From Ehretia macrophylla (Eukaryota > Streptophyta > Magnoliopsida > Boraginales > Ehretiaceae): a stretch of 64,000 bases of DNA. Location of the stretch: positions 7,491,001-7,555,000 of the forward strand of contig CM075778.1 in assembly GCA_037974665.1 (NCBI GenBank), read 5' to 3'. A program made the position numbers and the translations under genes. Shown here in pieces: positions 36,101 through 47,921 of the stretch. Positions within the stretch are counted from its first letter, which is position 1. Each line of letters begins with the position of its first letter. The notes beneath the pieces were generated by a model. It had not been told where the DNA came from and did not search any database. It saw nothing but the letters and a program-made list of their open reading frames with translations.

Positions 36101-36250
36101 ACTTAATTTTTAACATAACCATAGGTTAAGAACATAGAATACAAAAGATTTGACATAATCAATCTTGGTCTTTATAATGCAAACTCTAAATAATTATAAC
36201 TCAATTCTATCAAAAGTATCGTTTCACTTATACCGTATTCACATATCATT
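33157..36250 (+). mobile_element. CACTA (En/Spm) left end with tandem subterminal array
   Basis: It starts CACTACTAGAAAAC at 33157, a canonical CACTA terminal repeat. Inward are dozens of forward and inverted copies of CGTCACTAATTAGCGACGGA and AGCGAGGGACTCTC-type motifs. Longer modules recur six times, each marked by a (T/C)ATTGAGTA(C/T)(T/A)(A/G)TAC-type block near 33710, 34300, 34665, 35090, 35530 and 36055, spaced about 370-590 bp. The modules also share a GGACATCAAATTAAGTT block. No transposase and no right-hand CACTA terminus are visible, so this is one end only or a defective element. Confidence 0.8.
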
Positions 36251-36909
36251 TCCAGTCCCCAATTAAAGCAACACACAAATAAATTAATATTTGCCATGTA
36301 TTGTCAAAAAATGCAATTCTCATGTGACTATTGAAACCCATTTGTCTTCATAATTGAAGAATTATGTCTTTTGAGGTTTTTATCTTGATCAGAATATTTA
36401 CGTTTGTTTGGAGATTCATTATTTTGTCGTTAATTTTAGTGACTCTAAATTACTTAATTCGTGATTTTACGCCTAGCAGGCTTGAGGGGTTATACTCTTT
36501 GAGCACGCGACATGTCACATCTCGAGACTTACCTTGATGGTGGGACTTTGGGCGTGACAATAATACTCTCATTTATTAACAAAACATATCATAAATATGT
36601 TTTAAAATTTATTTGTCAAATATAATGACCAAAAAAAATTAACCCCTCATATACATGTTATTATCTTAATAATAATAACGATAATAATAATAATGGTAAT
36701 CACAACAATATTATTTTTGTATAACCATAATCATTAATAATGTTATAACATTTGTATACAACAAAAATGTTTTATATATGCTACAAAATTCATTTTTCAA
36801 ATGATCAAAATGTCTTTTCAAACATATCATGTTACAAACCTAACCTTTTATATATATACATCTTATGGTCTTATGAAATACAAATAATAATAACATTTAT
36901 AATAGGGAA
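36251..36909. other. Flank of the LINE; probable left part of an AAT-rich element
   Basis: 36461-36560 ends in a TTTGGGCGTGACA motif reminiscent of a gypsy LTR end. From about 36560, blocks such as TTATTTGTCAAATATAATGA and CCCCTCATATACATG followed by AAT repeats resemble the AAT-rich element family. Its other half appears to lie beyond the LINE at 53117. Confidence 0.4.
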
Positions 36910-36927
36910 AATTATAGTGATAATTAT
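36910..36927. repeat. Left target-site duplication of the LINE
   Basis: AATTATAGTGATAATTAT is repeated exactly at 53099-53116. An 18-bp duplication fits target-primed reverse transcription. Confidence 0.9.
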
Positions 36928-37291
36928 TATTTTTATTTATTTTTTAGGAAAGAAGGGCGGTACCCTCCAAGATTTTACTAATACTAAAAAAAAGTTACAA
37001 AAAACGAAGGGGGATATAATGTCTAACCTTCATGGGAGGATGAGGGACTTACCTGCCCCATCGTCCTTCTACTCTAAAAAAAGTACATAAACTCCTTTTT
37101 ACAAGATCCTATGAAATAAAACACCAATATTAAATCTAATAATCCTAAATCAGAATCAAAAACAAGAGAATCCTAATTTATCTAGCTTGATCATTCCATG
37201 AAGATCTCTGTAGTCCTTCGTTTCTTGAAGAGTTATAGCATGCATTGCCTTAGCTCCCAAGTTGCCTAAAAAGTTAGCCGATTGGTTTCTT

Positions 37292-37786
37292 TCACGAAAG
37301 ATATGCGTGAGTTTCCCATTGCAAAGCCTCCAAGTATCTTCTTGCTCTCCTTAGCTCGTGAGTAATGTTCCAAGATCCCTGTTTATTACTGCACACAAGT
37401 TGTACTGCACTAAAAGAATCCATTTCTACCCAAACATTGCAAAAACCTAAATCCAAGCATAATCTAAGGCCAAAATTTAATGCAAGAAGTTCAGCTTTTA
37501 TCATAGATTGAGTATCAAAAGGACAAAAAAAACATTTTAACATGTTACCCTTACTGTCTCTAATAATACCTCATCTTCCTGCTAGTTTCGCTTGGCTATA
37601 AACATTCTCATCCACATTAAGCTTCACGTAATCATTGGGAGGTTTCAGCCACCTAACTACCTTAATATCTTTTCTTTTCTTTCCAGGAACAGAACAATGA
37701 AAGTATTTGGCAAATGAGATATCACCCTTCCATTGCTTCCTTTTTATAAGGTCAGCTTGATGTAATTGGTGCACAAGATTGCACAC
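37292..37786 (-). pseudogene. LINE RNase H-like domain
   Basis: The minus strand reads KVVRWLKPPNDYVKLNVDE, then a stop, then GIIRDSKGN, then IKAELLALNFGLRLCLDLG and VWVEMDSFSAVQLV. This is the RNase H domain found at the C-terminus of plant L1 elements, with D (LNVDE), E (KAELLAL) and D (EMDS) landmarks. A stop codon near 37570 splits it, so it is inactive. Confidence 0.8.
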
Positions 37787-37801
37787 TTTCCAAATAATTC
37801 T

Positions 37802-38530
37802 CTAACCACACATCTTTATATTAAGATGTTTAACAACATTTCTTGCTTCCCAAAGGAACCACATTATGAATAAGGGAATTATAATTCTTACATGACCTTT
37901 ACAAATGAAATCACAAAAAAAAAACCAAGAAGAAAGCCAATGATAGACTTCAAAAGAGAGAGGAATTTTGACTCCAAACAAACTAGCAAAGTATATCCAT
38001 ACTTCTTTAGCAATCTTACTAGTTAAGAGGCAGTGTTGCAAGGACTTAACATCTTCACAACATTGACATTTAGAAGCAACTTGAATACTTTTCTTTGCAA
38101 TCTATCATCAGTAGGCAGCTACTTCATGATAGTCCTCCAAGCAAACATAGAAATTTTGGATGGAATTGCTTTATCCCAATTTTTTTCTAAATATGAGCCT
38201 TCTAGCACTTGCAACTCTGCAAACTTCCCAAGCAGATTTAAGATTGAAATCACCATTGTTAGTCAGAGTCCACAAAGGAACATCATTTAATCTTGTGTCA
38301 AATTGTATATTCTTAATTTTTTCAACAAAATAGCTTGGCAAAACGTTGCACAGTCTCTTACTCAGCCAATTTTCATTCTCAAAGAAATCCTGAACTTGAT
38401 AACCCTAATGATTTTGATTAGGAAACAAAGTCTAGAAAGGTTTGTCACCTATCCAGGTATCCGTCCAGAAATTAATATTACATTTCCCAAGTTTCCATCT
38501 CATATAAGATTCACATTCTTCAGTTATAGC
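37802..38530 (-). pseudogene. LINE zf-RVT and connecting region
   Basis: The minus-strand frame at 37802-38041 (CLLTSKIAKEVWIYFASLFG, then FIMWFLWEARNVVKHLN) matches the zinc-binding region after plant LINE reverse transcriptase (zf-RVT). The cysteine-containing part upstream and the connection to 38530 are broken by shifts. The GCTTT target of copia A is at 38529-38533. Confidence 0.65.
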
Positions 38531-38533
38531 TTT

Positions 38534-39368
38534 TGTAAATTTCTGGCTCTCTTAATCAATTTGATAATTAAACAAATCAACCAAGTAAAATTTGCAGGAA
38601 AGTAAATTTGTTACAACAAATGTAAGTACAAATAAATTTTAACGTGGTTCAACCAACTAGGTCTACGTCCACACGGCCACTCCCTGGCCAACAAACCAAT
38701 CCACTAAGTTTCAAGAGATTACAGACACCAATGGAAACTTACGCAATTGAAGACTCCATCTTAACCCTTATTGCCTAGGTATAAGACTCCCTTAGTAGAT
38801 TCTCTAGTTTGGCGAGCTCCCCTCAACTTACAAAAGTTCTCTCCTGAGAACACACCTTCTTCTCCCGAAGAATGTATACTAAAACATAAATAAAAGAGTC
38901 TTGAAACTCTGGATGGATTGGTCAATACATATGTCTAAAACAAACTGTGTTGCAACATTAATTAGAACATTCAGTATACTCTGTTACACAGCATGTTGCA
39001 ACACAACTTGATACAGACTGCCTACATCTAACTCACAATTCTGCTACTTATTTACAGCTTACTACTCGCTACACTTCAACTGAGAATTGAGACGCCTATT
39101 TATGGAGCTTGGTGCAGATGTCGAGTATAGGTAGGAATGTCTTCAAGGTTATCTCTTTTGCACAAGAGTTCTTGATAGCTTGAACCTTTATCACCTTATC
39201 TCCAAAGATAAAGAAATTCTTCTTAGCATAAACTTTATTTGAACTTGGACTATTCATGGCAACTTACCTGCACAAACAAAACTCTACACTCAATATCCAC
39301 ACAATAATATTCATAATTTTTGCTAAAAACATAGCCAATAAAACATTAGTGAAAATCATATTGTAACA
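38534..39368 (-). repeat. 3' LTR of copia A
   Basis: On the plus strand it runs TGTAAATTTCTGGCTCTC to ATATTGTAACA. The adjacent bases on the element side (ATCTCCTCTTTTGGC) give a polypurine tract when read on the minus strand. It aligns to 50539-51358 with scattered changes. Confidence 0.92.
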
Positions 39369-39700
39369 ATCTCCTCTTTTGGCTTTGTTTTGGCAAAAAT
39401 TCACAAGCAATGGTAGCACAGAATGTAGCAATGTACCACATCATAAATCAACCCACATAATCAAATCATGCATAAATTAAACCTAATCAAATCATGCATA
39501 AAGCAAACCATTGTCTTGTGTCTCCCCCTTTGACAAAAGAAACCAAAGCAATAGAATAGAGTAGCAGAGCAATAGAATCATAATAGAGTATCAGAGCAAA
39601 ACCTACAAAAATAGTAAAGTGGCAGGGCGAAAAACATCAAGCAAAGTATCAGAGCAAATCTCAAAACATAAAACACCAAACAGAAACATGGACCCAAAGC
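39369..39700 (-). other. Copia A 3' internal region, left of the solo LTR
   Basis: Non-coding sequence between the polypurine tract and the solo LTR insertion point. Short reiterations of AGTA(T/G)CAGAGCA(A/T)A occur at about 39545-39660 and resume beyond the solo LTR at 47960-47980, which confirms continuity across it. Confidence 0.7.
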
Positions 39701-41617
39701 AAGATTGTGATACCCCGAACCTGACACGCATTTAATAGCATTTAATTGCATTTAATTACGTCTTTAATTTAGTTAAGTTCTCCAGTTTTGCATTATTTTC
39801 ATATTTCTTCAAAGACTATTCAAATGACATTTGAATAAAGTATATATATAAATGAATATTAACTATTTTTATTATTTATATTAATCGATTTTCTCTTTTT
39901 GCACTTAATTACTTGGTTTTTAACTAAATAAAAAAGTTGCTCCAAGCCGAAGTGAATTTTAAACTAACCTACTTTTCAAAAATTATATTTTTTTATAACA
40001 TTTCTTATCAATTTTATAGCAATCGCCCATCGACCGTTCGTTCGTAGTATATCGGAAACGAGAGTTAAAAAATTGTTTTTAGGACTCAGTAAATAAAGAA
40101 TTTAGTATTTTTTTAGTTTTTAGTATTTAGTTTTAGTTGGTTATGTTAGAATTGTATTTTTATGCCTTGTTTTGAACAAAATGCCAACAAAATAAACAAG
40201 TTTGACCAAGACATTTTACCATTGACCTTTGACTTTATTAAGTTTGTCATCTTTTAGTCATTTATAATACAAAAAACAAAATAAAACAAAGAAAAAGAAT
40301 GGAGCCATAGCCGAGAGCAAGAAAGAAAAAAAAATTCTTCAAGTCAATTCATTCAATCTTCGCGTGAGCTTCTCTAGGATAAATTCCAAGCCACCCAACA
40401 TCAATTTACAACCATTTGTAAGCAACTAAGTGAGGGATTTCATAGCTTTTTATGCATTTGAATATTTGTTGTCTAAACTTTAAATTTTGTCAATTGATTA
40501 TAGAATGCTATTTTGTTCATTTTGATGCTTCAAATGCCTTCTATGATGATTTTAGAACATGTTTCTATAGTTTTTTTTACCATGGTTGAATTTGAAGATT
40601 GCATATGTGGAAGACAATGAATAGTGTCATTTTAGGGTTTTGTTAAAAAGTTGTTTGATAGATTGATTTAATGCTTCGTATAGGTGTTAGAGATGTTAAT
40701 CAACATAGAAATATGATTGTATGACCTTAAATTGCTCGAAACTTGAAAAAAATGACAAAAATGGTTCGATTTACAAAGGGATTTCGGGTCAAACATAAAT
40801 TCGGGTGAATTTGGTTGACATATTTGGTGTTCTTAGGGTGAAGAGGTGCTAGTAGTACTTTTCTAACGCTTGGTTGGGCATCGGTTAAAGTGCTTGTAGT
40901 TATAACGCGTTAAGGGGGAATCGGGGCTTTTGCGGTTAATGTGGATAAACAGGTAATTAGCATTGAAACGAAAAGGGGTCATTTGACCAAGTGTTGACCG
41001 TGCTCGTTTTGAGTTGGGGGTTTGGCTTGTAAGTGAATGGAAGCACTTTTGGCGCTGTTGTGGTGTTGATTTGATGCTCGGTTAGCATAACTGTAGTTTA
41101 AATGCATTAAGTGGACTTTCGGGTTTCGGTTGAAAAAGCGAGGTTCAATAACATAGAAACGTGCCCTAATGTGCCTAAATGAGGGTAGTGAAGTCGGTTT
41201 CTCAATCCCGTAACTCGTTTGATCATAATAGCCTTTGAAAGTTAGAGATTGAATAGTATTATTTGTAGTTTTCTCGTTTGAACTAGTATTGCTTGTTTAA
41301 CTATTGTTCTTATTGCTATTAGCAATTTAAAATGCTTGAATGTAATGCATGCTAAATAATGGAATGTATTTGATAGTTATGTTAGTTCAAAGTTAGTAGT
41401 ATTAGAAGCACCAGTTAGTTAAACAATTTACTTTCTTGTTTCCTTATCCTTTAGTGCAATATAATATATTTATGTGTTATAATAATATTTTAAAGTGTAA
41501 AAATTAAGAGTATGGTTAGAATTCATTGTAGGTGTTTGTGAATGAGTTAAAGCCAATTCTTACATTTTGGAGCTTGGTAGAGGTGAGGGAGTTAATTCTT
41601 TTATGCATCTTAGTTAT

Positions 41618-42522
41618 TGTTAATTTCTGGTTAGTATCTTGTTGTAACAGAAGTTAAAACAAAATAAATAAACGCATGCAGAAGGTAAAGACACTGAGAT
41701 TTAACGTGGTTCAACCGTGCGATCTACATCCATGGGACCTCCCCTGGTCCAACAAACCTGCGTCATTAATAAATCACAAGTTACAATATCAATGGACTTA
41801 CACAAGTAAAGACTCTCTCTTGACTTCGACGCCTTGATGATGAACTCCTTAATGAACTTAGGTTTGGCGAGCTCCCCTCGACTTGCAACGTTCTCTCCTG
41901 AGAACTACACATTCTTTTCCCGAAGAATTAATAAAACAATAAACAACCAAAAACTCTTCCTATCAAAAATTAAAACAATAAGCATAGCGGAAGCATAAAT
42001 AAGTTGTCTGTTTCAGCACTACTGCAGCAACATATGTTATATCAGATTTCCACTGCTACTACCTTCTGTTGCAACACATAGTCAATCTGCTGCAGCAAAA
42101 CCTGACAACTCTCAAGACACAAATAAACTCTCGTTTTCAGCTCTGTTTTTTGCATTGTTTCTCTCTCTTGTTCTGCACCACTTTCAGACATGTGAAGCTC
42201 TCTATATATGCTGAATTAATTGCCTAAACCTCCACAAGGTAATCCGTGTTTTAGTCTTTTATGGAATGACTTTGTCTCCAAGCAAATCTTTAAATAAGAC
42301 AACTTTCCTTTTGAAATAAGATCACCTCAAATCAAGCAATTAAGGAAATACCAATTTGCTTTTTCAACTCTCTTGTAAGTATGGTAAACCTGTCAATCAA
42401 AGTTTTCCAAACATATATGCATATACCATAATTACATTTAGACAACACATAATTTTGGCAAAACTCAAGCCAATTAAAATTACAGTTCTTGTTGCAGCAA
42501 TGGTGCAGCAAGGGGCGTAACA
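41618..42522 (-). repeat. 3' LTR of copia B
   Basis: On the plus strand it runs TGTTAATTTCTGGTTAGTAT to AAGGGGCGTAACA. The next bases, AGCTCCCCCTTTGG, are the reverse complement of a polypurine tract. It is very similar to 46184-47070. Confidence 0.93.
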
Positions 42523-44100
42523 AGCTCCCCCTTTGGTTTTGTTTTGGCAAAACGGCATATCAGAGTAACAACACACTTGAGATAAAGACAAGTAATCAGC
42601 AGTATAACTACATAAGACAGAGCCAATGAAAACATATCAGAGTATCAGAGTAGAGACTAAAACAACCAAAATAAACAAACTATATCAGAGCAAGGATAGG
42701 AAAAGAACAAGATAAAAGTTCAGAATCAAAGCATAATAACATCAAAGCAAAATAGCAAAAACACAAGATATAATGATATAATCCCAATTATCTCCCTTTT
42801 TTTGTCAAAGGCAAAGAGTTAAGCATCTGGTGGAGCCGGAGGACAGATGGTAGCAAGAATAGCAAGAATTTGGTGTTGCCCTTGTAGAATCTGAGCGTGA
42901 GATTGCTGAAGTGCGTCTTAACTTGCTGCAGTGCAGCTTGGACCTGTTGTAACAATATTCGCACATCAGGCATTGTAGCACCATGCCTCCCCCCCCCCCC
43001 TCCTCTCTCCCTCCCCCTCTCCCCCGCCCCCGAGCATCAACTCCTGCTGCAACAGAAACGGGAATTGTAGTTCGCTCTCCCTGAGTACCTGCTTGATGTG
43101 AAATAAAACTGGTAAGCAAGAATTAAAGCAATTGAACGTGCCACTGATTTGTCCGCTTAAAATTTCAGTTATGAAACATCAACATAAAGTGGTAACTGCT
43201 CTAGCTCCTGCTGCAGCACTGGTTAATAGAGAGAAAAGCTTTGCTGTGAAAAAAAACTGTTAGTTTTTCAACATTGATGCAACAAAAACATAACTGACAG
43301 ATAGGCAGAATTTGTGCTATAGCAAATTCCAACCAGACTAAGTTTCAAAAACTTGGTGTATGAGATTATGATGCAACATACGTCAACTAAACAAATTCCA
43401 TACTTTGACGTTCAACCCTCAAGATTCTTTTGACCCTTAAAAAAGATTAGAATTAAAAACAAACATATTCTCATGAGTATGAACTCCGAGTCAACACTCG
43501 AATTTCTACTGATCATATGCATAAATCAAACAAGAATTTCAAGGATAGACCATGTATGTGCATGTTTCATGTTCAAGTCAATCTAGACGGTTCTCAATAT
43601 CCATCACACTAGGTCAGATTAGAAGCAATACTTGTTCCAACATACCTGGTCCTCTAACCACCCCTGCAGGATTTAAAATATAACCATCTTTCAAACAAGA
43701 GTTTCAAGTTTTTTTTTTTCTTTTTTTCTTTTCTTGGTATGGTGGCTTTCACTCTAGAACCATTCTTTGTGGTCTTAGATAGCCCTTTCCATTCCAACTT
43801 TCGCTGCAATATCCTGCATATAATTTTTCCTTTTGACAAGGTGAATAGAATTCAGGAATGAATCTCAAAGTGACTTCTCTTTGTTAGATCCCCAGTGGTC
43901 AAGTAAATTCAAAATCTTTTCCTATTGAGACTTCAATTTAAAATCCATCAGAATGACATGTACATGAAGTGCATTGATAATATGGTTCCACAAATGAAAT
44001 CACTAGCTAATTTATACATATAACTTTCAATGCTCTAGTGATGAACCAATGCATATACACACAAACCATTAAATCTTATAGAGAACAAATGTCTAAGACT
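42523..44100 (-). other. Copia B 3' non-coding region
   Basis: No conserved protein. A long pyrimidine tract (about 42986-43035, mostly C with TC interruptions) becomes a glycine- and arginine-rich run in the minus-strand frames, which is a composition artefact. AT-rich and T-rich tracts occupy the rest. Confidence 0.55.
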
Positions 44101-46107
44101 TTTCTCAAGGTCTTAAACCTTACAGAGTCTAGTACCTTAGTGAAGATATCTGCAAGTTGATTTTCTATTGCAACATAGTCGGAAACAACAATTTTATGCT
44201 CTACTGGACAAGTTAAAACTGATTTTCTTACCTAGATTTGTTTCACTTTTTGTTGCGACAAATTCGCTTTCATTTGTGATGGTCTCCTAAAATCATCATG
44301 AACAACAGGTTTAGCAAATTTACCTCTTTTTAGCATGTCAATGTACCTGTAGCATCGTGGTCTGATGTGTCCAGGAGTGTGGTAAAAATGACAAACTGGT
44401 ACAAACTTCTTTTTCTTAAATTTTGGAATTTTACTCTCTGCTGCAGCTTTTGTTGCAACATCAGTTGCGACATCAGAAGTCCTGTCATTCTGTTTTGTTG
44501 CAACAGATTATTCCACCTTTGGTTTTTCAGCTTCTTTGACAAACACAGTTTGACTTGTTGATGCTCCTCCTTGATATCCCAATCCAGTATGATCCCTGCA
44601 AAACTTTTGAATGGATAACATATAATCAAGCTTTTTTTGTACCTGAGTTTATCATCTTGAAGCCTCGTTGAATCTGTGACAGTTCCTGCTGCAGCATGTC
44701 GGCTTTTTGCTGCAACTCAGCCTTTTCCTTTTCCAGTTTGAAAATCTTGGTTAGTTAATCTTGATTCACCCTACACACGATCAGTCATTTTTGGTATATC
44801 ATTTTGTAGGTCCTTATAAACTTGTCTTCTTCTTCATCACTATCCAATTCAAAATCAATTTCACCATATGTCATACTCAATCTCATTGCTGATGTTATTG
44901 CTAATTTTACTGCAGCGGGTTCAGTTTCTATCTCAGCATCTGTTGCAGCATCTGTCACAGAATCTATCTCAGCATCTGTCACAGCATCTGTTATAGTATA
45001 TGTCTCAGCATCTGTCACAGCATCTGATTGCGCTACTGCAGTACAGAATGCAACATAGTTGCTCATGTGCTCTTCATCACTGCTACTGCAACTTTCTGAT
45101 TCTACATTACTCCATGAGGCATTCATGGCTTTCTTCTTCCTTTTCAACGCATTGGCACACTCAGATTGAATGTGACTAAATCCTCCACATTCCCGGACAT
45201 TGAATTCCTTTATTCTTTTTCTTTCCATCAGACATTTTTTCATTCTACTTCTTGGAATTTTTAGTATTTGCTGCATCATGAGAATTTTTTCCGAAGCTTG
45301 TGAATCTCGGACCTTTAGTTTGATTCTTCCATTTTTTAAACATCTTTTTGAAATTCTTTGTCAGAAGAGTCTTAGATTCTATCAATTTATCATCATCAGA
45401 AGCATCTTCATCCTCTCGTTTTTGAATTTCTGCTTGTAATGCAACGCCCTTTTCTTTTCTTTTCTGCTTGAATTTCATCTCAAAGGTTTGTAGAGACCCC
45501 ATAAGTTCATCAAGCTTCATGGTATCGACATCATTTGCTTATTCGATTGCTGCAACCTAATAGCAAATCTATCCGAAAGCGACCTCAACGTTTTTCTCAC
45601 CATCTTGGAGTCTGAATATTTTTTTCCTAATGCAAAAGCTTCGTTTGTTATGTCACAAAGTTTAGCATTAAATTCAGCAATGGTTTCCTCCTCGTGCATC
45701 CGCAACTCTTCAAACCTTATTGCAAGAATTTGTAATTTTGAAACTTTCACTGCAACAGTACCTTCATATGCCGTTTGCAAGATTTCCCAAGCTTCTTTCG
45801 CTGTTTCACAAGATGAAATAAGCTTGAATTGATTCATATCCACGACATTAAAAATAGCATTCAATGCCTTTGAATTGTTGGTGGCTGCCAAGTCTTCAGC
45901 TTTGGTCCATTGCAATTTAGATTTTTTCTCAACAATGCCTTCAGTAGTTGTGGCAGTAGGGTGTTCCCATCCACTTAACACAGCTCTCCAAGTAGCCTCA
46001 TCAATAGCTTTAATGAAAGCTTTCATCTGTGCTTTCCAGTATGAATAATTTGTGCCATCGAGAAGAGATGGTTTATTAATTGATCCGTCATCACGTAAAG
46101 TGTCCAT
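44101..46107 (-). pseudogene. Copia B gag with fused RNase H tail
   Basis: The gag ATG is at 46107 on the minus strand (MDTLRDDGSINKPSLLDGTN), with a UBN2-type capsid domain like that of copia C. A frameshift near 45545 interrupts it, and the C-terminal half continues as LDELMGSLQTFEMKFKQKRK and a degenerate zinc knuckle (NVRECGGFSHIQSEC, about 45180). A serine- and aspartate-rich part with reiterated TDA repeats follows (about 44930-45030), then a worn CH-type block and QQKVKQI, stop, VRKSVL. The next residues are CPVEHK and AIENQLADIFTK (about 44130-44220), the RNase H tail. The join matches that of copia C. Confidence 0.82.
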
Positions 46108-46166
46108 ATCTGCACAAATAACCAGAATAAAACTCTTCCAGAGATCTAACTGAGTCAGTTCAGTAA

Positions 46167-46182
46167 CCTGCTCTGATACTAC
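46167..46182 (-). promoter_or_regulatory. Primer-binding site of copia B
   Basis: The plus strand reads CCTGCTCTGATACTAC before the LTR. On the minus strand this gives GTAGTATCAGAGCAGG, matching the initiator tRNA-Met site TGGTATCAGAGCAGG except at the first bases. Confidence 0.8.
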
Positions 46183-46183
46183 T

Positions 46184-47070
46184 TGTTAATTTCTGGTTAG
46201 TATCTAGTTGTAACATAAGTTAAAATAAAATAAATAAACGCATGGAGAAGGTAAAAACACCAAGATTTAACGTAGTTCAACCGTGCAATCTACGTCCACG
46301 GGACCTCCCCTGGTCCAACAAGCCTGTTTCATTAATAAATCACAAGTTACAATATCAATGAACTTACACAAATAAAGACTATCTCTTGACTTCGACGCCT
46401 TGATGATGAACTCCTTAATAAACCTAGGTTTAGCGAGCTCCCCTCGACTTGCAACATTCTCTCCCAAGAACTACACCTTCTTCTCCCGAAGAATGAATAA
46501 AACAATAAACAGCCAAAAAATCTTCCTATCAAAAATTAAAACAATAATCATAGCGGAAGCATAAATAAGCTGTCTGTTTCAACACTGCTGCAGCAACATA
46601 TGTTATATCAGATTTCCACTGCTACTGCCTTCTATTGCAACACATAGTCAATCTACTGCAGCAAAATCTGACAGCTCTCAAGACACAAATAAACTCTTCG
46701 CACTGTTTCTCTCTCTTGTTCTGCACCACTTTCAGACGTGTGAGGCTCTCTATATATATTAAATTAATTGCCTAAACCTCCATAAGGTAATCCGTGTTTG
46801 AGTCTTTTATGGAATGACTTTGTCTCCAAGCAAATCTTTAAATAAGGCAACTTTCCTTTTGAAATAAGATCACCTCAAATCAAGCAATTAAGGAAATACC
46901 AGTTTGCCTTTTTAACTCTCTTATAAATATGGTAAACCTGTCAATCAAAGTTTTCCAAACATATATGCATATACCATAATTACATTTAGACAATACATAA
47001 TTTTGGCAAAACACAAGCCAATTAAAATTACAGCTCTTGTTGCAGCAATGGTTCAGCAAGGGGTGTAACA
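46184..47070 (-). repeat. 5' LTR of copia B
   Basis: On the plus strand it runs TGTTAATTTCTGGTTAGTAT to AAGGGGTGTAACA. Differences from the other LTR are a few substitutions and a small deletion near 46690. Confidence 0.93.
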
Positions 47071-47097
47071 GATAATTTTGGCAAAACACAAGCCATT
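47071..47097. repeat. LTR-derived filler at the copia B right junction
   Basis: Directly after the LTR, 24 bases reading ATAATTTTGGCAAAACACAA plus GCCA repeat 46997-47020 of the LTR itself. Ordinary gypsy LTR sequence resumes by about 47100. It looks like a template-switch or repair filler. Confidence 0.75.
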
Positions 47098-47921
47098 TGT
47101 GTGGGTTGTAGGATCAGGTACATTCGGAGTACCCATTAGTGTTTGGGATGCCGACATATCGAGATCGAGTTCGTGGTTCATGGTTCGTCGTTCGTCGTTC
47201 GTGATTCGAAGAGTTGGAGTGATAAGGGTTATCGATCGTATCATTTTTCAATGTGTGGTATCTTATTGCTTATTTGTCATGTTAATTGTTTAATGGTTTT
47301 ATTTGTACATATCTATTACATTGGACGAATTTCCTTATAAATGCTTCCCGTATATTGTTCCCCTCCCTCACTGGGTATACATGATTGTATACTCACTTCT
47401 CATTACCCACCTTTCAGGTATTGCAGTGTTAGAAGGAATGTTCGTGCTTGTGGTGCTTGGTCTTTGCTTGGGAGTAGATGTGTTATGTGTCATGGGTTGT
47501 AAGGATGTTACTTTTGAGTTGTATATATTCAATAAATAAAGAAATGTAATTTAAGTTTAATTAGACCATTGGAGTGGTATAATAACTTAGTTTATGTAAT
47601 ATGTTAATATTATTTCAATTCAAAGCATGAGTGTATTTGTCTAAAGGTAAAAGAGTTAGGATACCCTTTAAATTTGGAGATGTATAATTGCTTGGGTTTG
47701 TTTGTCAATAAACAAGGCTCGGATGGCCTTGAGGAGTTTTTGAATGTGTTTGACACGGTACTGGTCCATTTATATTCTTTTTGCAGGTTTTGGTTTGTCC
47801 TATAAACAAGAAAGACTCCATCCGTTTTTCTTAAATTTTGTGTATGGGTTTGGATTTGAGTTGAGTATAGCATGTTTAAAAGAATTCCTGATCTCGTGAG
47901 GGGTCGGGGCATTACAAAGAT

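Larger units (their letters stand above)
41618..47070 (-). mobile_element. Copia element B, non-autonomous, no matching TSD
   Basis: A minus-strand copia element inside the gypsy solo LTR, about 5.45 kb. LTRs are at 41618-42522 and 46184-47070. The primer-binding site beside the right LTR and the polypurine tract beside the left LTR fix the orientation. Only gag and an RNase H tail remain. The flanks differ (GTTAT left, GATAA right), so a normal 5-bp duplication is absent, and an LTR-derived filler follows the right end. It shares its internal deletion with copia C. Confidence 0.9.
39706..47916 (+). mobile_element. Gypsy solo LTR, TSD AAGAT, split by copia B
   Basis: A single LTR starts TGTGATACCCCGAACC at 39706 and ends GGTCGGGGCATTACA at 47916. 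AAGAT lies at 39701-39705 and 47917-47921. The two LTR parts are 39706-41617 and 47071-47916, together about 2.75 kb. No internal gypsy sequence or second LTR is present, so it is a solo LTR left by LTR-LTR recombination. The same family gives the fragments at 1-1391, 1645-1860 and 26815-27586. Plus orientation is inferred. Confidence 0.88.

Noticed and set aside
33157-36250. Regular repeats with spacers, as in a CRISPR array
   Set aside because: Repeats occur in both orientations at irregular spacing next to a CACTA terminus, in plant DNA; they are transposon subterminal repeats.
42805-43119. Minus-strand frame with an Arg/Gly-rich run, like an RNA-binding protein
   Set aside because: The run comes from a CCTCCC-type pyrimidine tract in the 3' non-coding part of copia B.
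44822-45058. Ser/Val/Ala-rich plus-strand frame with reiterated SVTA/SISAS motifs
   Set aside because: It is the antisense shadow of the TDA-repeat part of copia B gag.
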